DNA of 8,900 nt, taken from the NCBI GenBank assembly GCA_030150795.1, contig JASLFF010000368.1:1-8900 (forward strand), written 5' to 3'. Position 1 is the first letter of the stretch. Each line of letters begins with the position of its first letter. Of this stretch, positions 6,609 to 8,900 are shown piece by piece. The notes under the pieces are model-generated. The model searched no databases and had not been told where the DNA came from. It saw nothing but the letters and a program-made list of their open reading frames with translations. Made by a program: the position numbers and the translations under genes. The stretch is from Terriglobales bacterium (lineage in GTDB: Bacteria; Acidobacteriota; Terriglobia; Terriglobales; Gp1-AA117).

Positions 6609-6635
6609 TTCGCGGAAAGCCTTTCCAGCCACATC

Positions 6636-6641
6636 AGGGAG
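6636..6641 (+). promoter_or_regulatory. Ribosome binding site supporting the GTG start of the SAM hydrolase
   Basis: AGGGAG ends 6 nt before GTG at 6648-6650. The alternative ATG at 6663 (M6) would sit 21 nt downstream of this site, too far, so GTG is preferred. Confidence 0.65.
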
Positions 6642-6647
6642 AATTTA

Positions 6648-7454
6648 GTGCCTTTTCAACGGATGATCACGCTCACCACCGACTTTGGCTTAACAGAGCA
6701 TTATGTGGGTGCAATGAAAGGGGTTATTTACAGTATTAATCCAACAGCACAGGTAGTGGACATCACCAATGCCGTACAGTCATTTGACGTTCTGGACGGC
6801 GCGCTTGCTGTCTCACAGGCATACCATTACTTTCCCAAGGACACTGTACATGTGGTCGTAATAGATCCCGGCGTGGGTGGCCCACGCAGACCGATTATCG
6901 CAACAGTAGGCCAATACGTTTTTGTAGCGCCCGATAACGGTGTGCTGTCTTTAGTCTACGAGCGCGAGGAGCGCGTAAGCGTCCGCCACATAACTTCAGA
7001 ACATTATTTCCATAATCCGATCAGCAACACCTTCCATGGCCGCGATATTTTCGCGCCGGTGGCAGCTTACCTGAGCAAAGGCGTGGACCAGGCTAAGTTC
7101 GGAGAAGAGATCACCGATTTTGTGCGCTTTCTTGCACCCAGGCCAAAATCAACGGGTGAAAATGCGTGGAAAGGTCTGGTGCTCAAGACCGACAAGTTCG
7201 GCAACCTGATTACCAATATCTCGCCGAAAGATATTCCGCAGATTTTTGATGGATCGTCTAAGGCCTTTAAGATCACGGTGGGTAAAGCGGAGGTGACGAA
7301 ACTAGTTACCACCTACGCCGCAGGCGCGCCGGGAGAGTTGTTCGCGCTTTTGGGCAGTACCGGCTTTCTGGAAATTTCCGCGAATAAAGGATCAGCATCA
7401 CGCGTGGCGACAGCGGACAAAGGCAGTGAAGTGACGGTAACGATCGCGGGATAG
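6648..7454 (+). CDS. S-adenosyl-L-methionine hydrolase (SAM hydroxide adenosyltransferase, DUF62 family)
   Basis: A 268-residue protein that by family knowledge splits SAM into adenosine and methionine using a hydroxide ion; it is homologous to the SAM fluorinase and chlorinase. Seen: LTTDFG at residues 9-14, the N-terminal-domain signature VVIDPGVGGPRR at 70-81 containing Asp73 and Arg80, APDNGVLS at 94-101, TFHGRDIFAPVAA at 128-140 with His130, and the C-terminal barrel with TDKFGNLITNI (181-191) and LGSTGFLEI (235-243). Asp73, Arg80 and His130 match the conserved Asp-Arg-His triad of hydrolases, and the length fits plain hydrolases rather than the longer fluorinase with its loop insertion. 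Start is GTG with a good AGGGAG site. It stands alone, divergent from the NtrC-like regulator; a hairpin follows its stop. It is not co-transcribed with the opposite-strand methyltransferase/radical SAM cluster, so a link through SAM turnover is only speculative. Confidence 0.93.
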   Translation: MPFQRMITLTTDFGLTEHYVGAMKGVIYSINPTAQVVDITNAVQSFDVLDGALAVSQAYHYFPKDTVHVVVIDPGVGGPRRPIIATVGQYVFVAPDNGVLSLVYEREERVSVRHITSEHYFHNPISNTFHGRDIFAPVAAYLSKGVDQAKFGEEITDFVRFLAPRPKSTGENAWKGLVLKTDKFGNLITNISPKDIPQIFDGSSKAFKITVGKAEVTKLVTTYAAGAPGELFALLGSTGFLEISANKGSASRVATADKGSEVTVTIAG

Positions 7455-7467
7455 CGGTGAGTTCAGT

Positions 7468-7500
7468 AGGCCCGTAATCCGGAAGTAGTCCGATTGGCCT
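7468..7500 (+). terminator. Bulged stem-loop after the SAM hydrolase gene
   Basis: Arms AGGCC-(CGT)-AATC-(C)-GGA and TCC-GATT-GGCCT pair over 12 bp with two bulges and an AGTAG loop, beginning 13 nt after the stop. No T-run follows, so this is a tentative terminator or 3' hairpin. The remaining intergenic sequence to 7643 shows nothing recognisable. Confidence 0.35.
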
Positions 7501-7643
7501 CTCTGAATCCGAGCTCCCGCTGCTAACCCCGGCAACCGTGCTGGAAACCATCTTCGGAAGAGCTCTAGCTGCTCAACTCACACTCGCGCCATCCTATTGC
7601 GAATGCAAGGCGTGAGCGAGACAATGAACACGCTCTTGATTTC

Positions 7644-8522
7644 GTGACGTACATGCAATATCTGCTTCCAGGCGCGGTGTTCCTGTTGATGATTTCCGTC
7701 GGTTTGAGCCTGAAGCTCACGGAAGTTGTCGCGAATTGGAAACGGATGGAGTGGTCCGGGTGGTTGAGCCTCACAGCGGCGACCTTTATCATTCCTCCCA
7801 CACTCGCACTGGTGCTGGCGAACCTATTTCGCCTGACACTGGCGGAAACCGCCGGGCTGTTCCTGGTTGGGGTAGCGCCGGGTGCGCCCCTGCTTACGCG
7901 TAACCTGGCGCGCAAAGGCTTTGACATGCACATGGCGGCAAGCTACCAGGTGTGGGCCGCGCTCATGGTCCCTCTGATGATCCCGATGCTGGCAGCGGCA
8001 GCGGGCAAGCTCTATGGGCGGGACATCTGGGTCCCTCCTGGGGTGCTGCTGAAGCAAATCGTGCTGAAGCAGTTCCTGCCGCTGGCATGCGGGATGACGA
8101 TCGCATGGATCGCTCCCAGAACATCGCAACGCATCCAGTTGTCCGCGAATGTGGTGGGCAACGTGTTGTTTGCAGCTTTGCTGGTAGTGGTCTTATTCAA
8201 AATGGGGCCGGCGCTCAAAGGCATCACGCCTTTGGTTCCGGTGGCGGCCTTGCTGCTGGCTGCTGGATCCATGGCGGCGATCCTGATGTTGCCATCCAGC
8301 AATCAGCAGGTCAAAACGACATTCGCGATCTGCAACGCGAACCGGCACGTAGGATTGGCTCTGCTGCTCAGCGGCCAGTATGTGGGCTCCAGAAGCGCCC
8401 TGCCGACTATCGCTTGTTATGCGCGATTGGCTCCGCTGATCATGTTTGTTTACGCCAGGTACTCACGGGACAGGACAGCGGGAGTCGCAGCAGCGCCGAG
8501 CACCCGCGCAACCAAGCCTTAG
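7644..8522 (+). CDS. Bile acid:sodium symporter (BASS/SBF) family membrane transporter
   Basis: A 292-residue integral inner-membrane protein with about nine hydrophobic segments, near residues 5-23, 38-62, 66-84, 98-120, 135-157, 166-187, 196-216, 226-246 and 252-270. The GVAPGAPLLTRNLARKGFDM block (76-95) corresponds to the PGG..SN...AKGD signature of the family, and CNANRHVGLALLLSGQY (230-246) to the conserved helix around the crossover region. Members carry organic anions such as bile acids, pantoate or pyruvate, usually with sodium; the substrate here cannot be told. The related arsenite exporter Acr3 is less likely, given sequence and lack of ars neighbours. Start is uncertain: GTG 7644 or ATG 7653 (M4), neither with a Shine-Dalgarno site, and no earlier ATG or GTG lies in frame nearby. 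The C-terminal 20 residues are a polar tail. It converges with the multicopper oxidase gene. Confidence 0.8.
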   Translation: MTYMQYLLPGAVFLLMISVGLSLKLTEVVANWKRMEWSGWLSLTAATFIIPPTLALVLANLFRLTLAETAGLFLVGVAPGAPLLTRNLARKGFDMHMAASYQVWAALMVPLMIPMLAAAAGKLYGRDIWVPPGVLLKQIVLKQFLPLACGMTIAWIAPRTSQRIQLSANVVGNVLFAALLVVVLFKMGPALKGITPLVPVAALLLAAGSMAAILMLPSSNQQVKTTFAICNANRHVGLALLLSGQYVGSRSALPTIACYARLAPLIMFVYARYSRDRTAGVAAAPSTRATKP

Positions 8523-8537
8523 CTTTGTTGCACACCG

Positions 8538-8576
8538 CAGTCTTGCTTGTGGAGAAGTAACGTCCCGGTAAGACTG
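8538..8576. terminator. Inverted repeat between the convergent transporter and oxidase genes
   Basis: CAGTCTT (8538-8544) and AAGACTG (8570-8576) are perfect 7-bp arms with a 25-nt spacer, followed by GTTTTG on the plus strand. The position between two convergent genes suits a transcription terminator, but the loop is long, so this is tentative. Confidence 0.3.
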
Positions 8577-8593
8577 GTTTTGTGATCGATTGC

Positions 8594-8900
8594 CTACGCG
8601 TACTTGATCAAGTTCATAAAGCCGAAATCCATATGCAATTGAGCATGACAGTGAAACAAAGTTAGCCCCGGATTATCGGCAACAAAATCAATTTCTGCGG
8701 TGCTGAAAGGATTCACCAGGACCACGTCTTTGTGCACGCCTCCGGTAAGTTTGCCGGCAAAGTTTGTTATTTCAAAAGTGTGCCGGTGGAGATGCAACGG
8801 ATGCGTGTCGCCACTCTCATTGCGAAAGGTCATGCGATAGCGTTTTCCCTGCTGGACGATCAGGGGATCAGTATCAGGAAATGACTTTCCATTAATCGTC
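8594..8900 (-). CDS. Multicopper oxidase, C-terminal cupredoxin domain (gene runs off right edge)
   Basis: About 102 codons are visible; reading is open to the window edge, so the N-terminal part with the first cupredoxin domains and any signal peptide is missing. The fragment starts TINGKSFPDTDPLIVQQGKR. Seen copper motifs: HPLHLHRHTFEI (the HPxHLHxHxF type) and, 40-45 residues later, HCHAQLHMDFGF near the C-terminus (the HCHxxxHxxxG type). These provide ligands for the type 1 site and the type 2/3 cluster in laccase-like oxidases, which oxidise phenols or metal ions and reduce oxygen to water, usually in the periplasm. The residue 10 after the ligand Cys, the type 1 axial position, is Phe rather than Met. 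Stop is TAG at 8594-8596. Nothing nearby (such as copper efflux genes) indicates the substrate. Confidence 0.88.
   Translation of the reverse strand, partial: TINGKSFPDTDPLIVQQGKRYRMTFRNESGDTHPLHLHRHTFEITNFAGKLTGGVHKDVVLVNPFSTAEIDFVADNPGLTLFHCHAQLHMDFGFMNLIKYA

Larger units (their letters stand above)
6262..6647. promoter_or_regulatory. Divergent intergenic region (386 nt) with candidate promoter elements and small dyads
   Basis: No gene is seen here. It separates the minus-strand regulator from the plus-strand SAM hydrolase and must hold promoters for both. The stretch 6470-6530 is AT-rich. A perfect TTGACA lies at 6527-6532 but lacks a good -10 at proper spacing. Small dyads are AACTGCAGTT (6428-6437), AATCG-6 nt-CGATT (6513-6528), CGCGA-5 nt-TCGCG (6600-6614) and GGAAAG-C-CTTTCC (6614-6626). 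No sigma-54 TGGCAC-N5-TTGC site was found by eye. Confidence 0.45.

Noticed and set aside
7952..8560. 202-codon plus-strand frame inside the transporter gene
   Set aside because: Low-complexity polar composition and full overlap with the hydrophobic, family-like transporter frame.
1..8900. Mobile elements, CRISPR arrays, tRNA or rRNA genes
   Set aside because: No transposase or integrase, no regularly spaced direct repeats, and no cloverleaf or rRNA-like sequence were seen on either strand.

Overview
The window looks like chromosomal DNA from a free-living, probably soil Gram-negative bacterium. GC content is roughly mid-50s by eye (not counted). Gene content (a B12/radical SAM sugar-type cluster, a 48-residue DUF5670-type membrane protein, an NtrC-like regulator and a laccase-like multicopper oxidase) would fit Acidobacteria, but this is inference and no marker gene fixes the taxon.

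Positions 1-4215 (all minus strand, read right to left) form a compact five-gene operon: SAM methyltransferase, clan-A-type glycoside hydrolase, zinc-ribbon nucleotide-sugar epimerase, CDP-paratose-2-epimerase-like protein, and the start of a B12-binding (probable radical SAM) protein that runs off the left edge. Spacings are 30 nt, 2 nt, 30 nt and a 4-nt ATGA overlap, so the genes are almost certainly co-expressed. The content points to making or tailoring an unusual (deoxy)sugar or glycoconjugate; no glycosyltransferase or sugar synthase lies in the window. The most striking gene is the hydrolase: its catalytic Asn-Glu-Pro motif sits at residues 9-11 and the strands expected at the N-terminus of the TIM barrel lie at the C-terminus, so the protein reads as a circular permutation.

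Positions 4216-4797 hold a short upstream region, a 48-residue membrane protein missed by length-limited ORF calling, and a hairpin just downstream of the next gene. Positions 4798-6261 (minus) encode an NtrC-type response regulator with intact receiver, ATPase and Fis-type HTH parts but with the sigma-54-contacting GAFTGA loop replaced by SANGFG.

Positions 6262-6647 form a divergent intergenic region with several small dyads and candidate promoter elements. To the right, on the plus strand, are a SAM hydrolase (S-adenosyl-L-methionine hydroxide adenosyltransferase) starting at GTG, then a bile-acid/sodium symporter-family membrane protein. The right edge cuts a minus-strand multicopper oxidase gene, of which only the C-terminal cupredoxin domain is visible, with Phe at the expected type-1 copper axial position.
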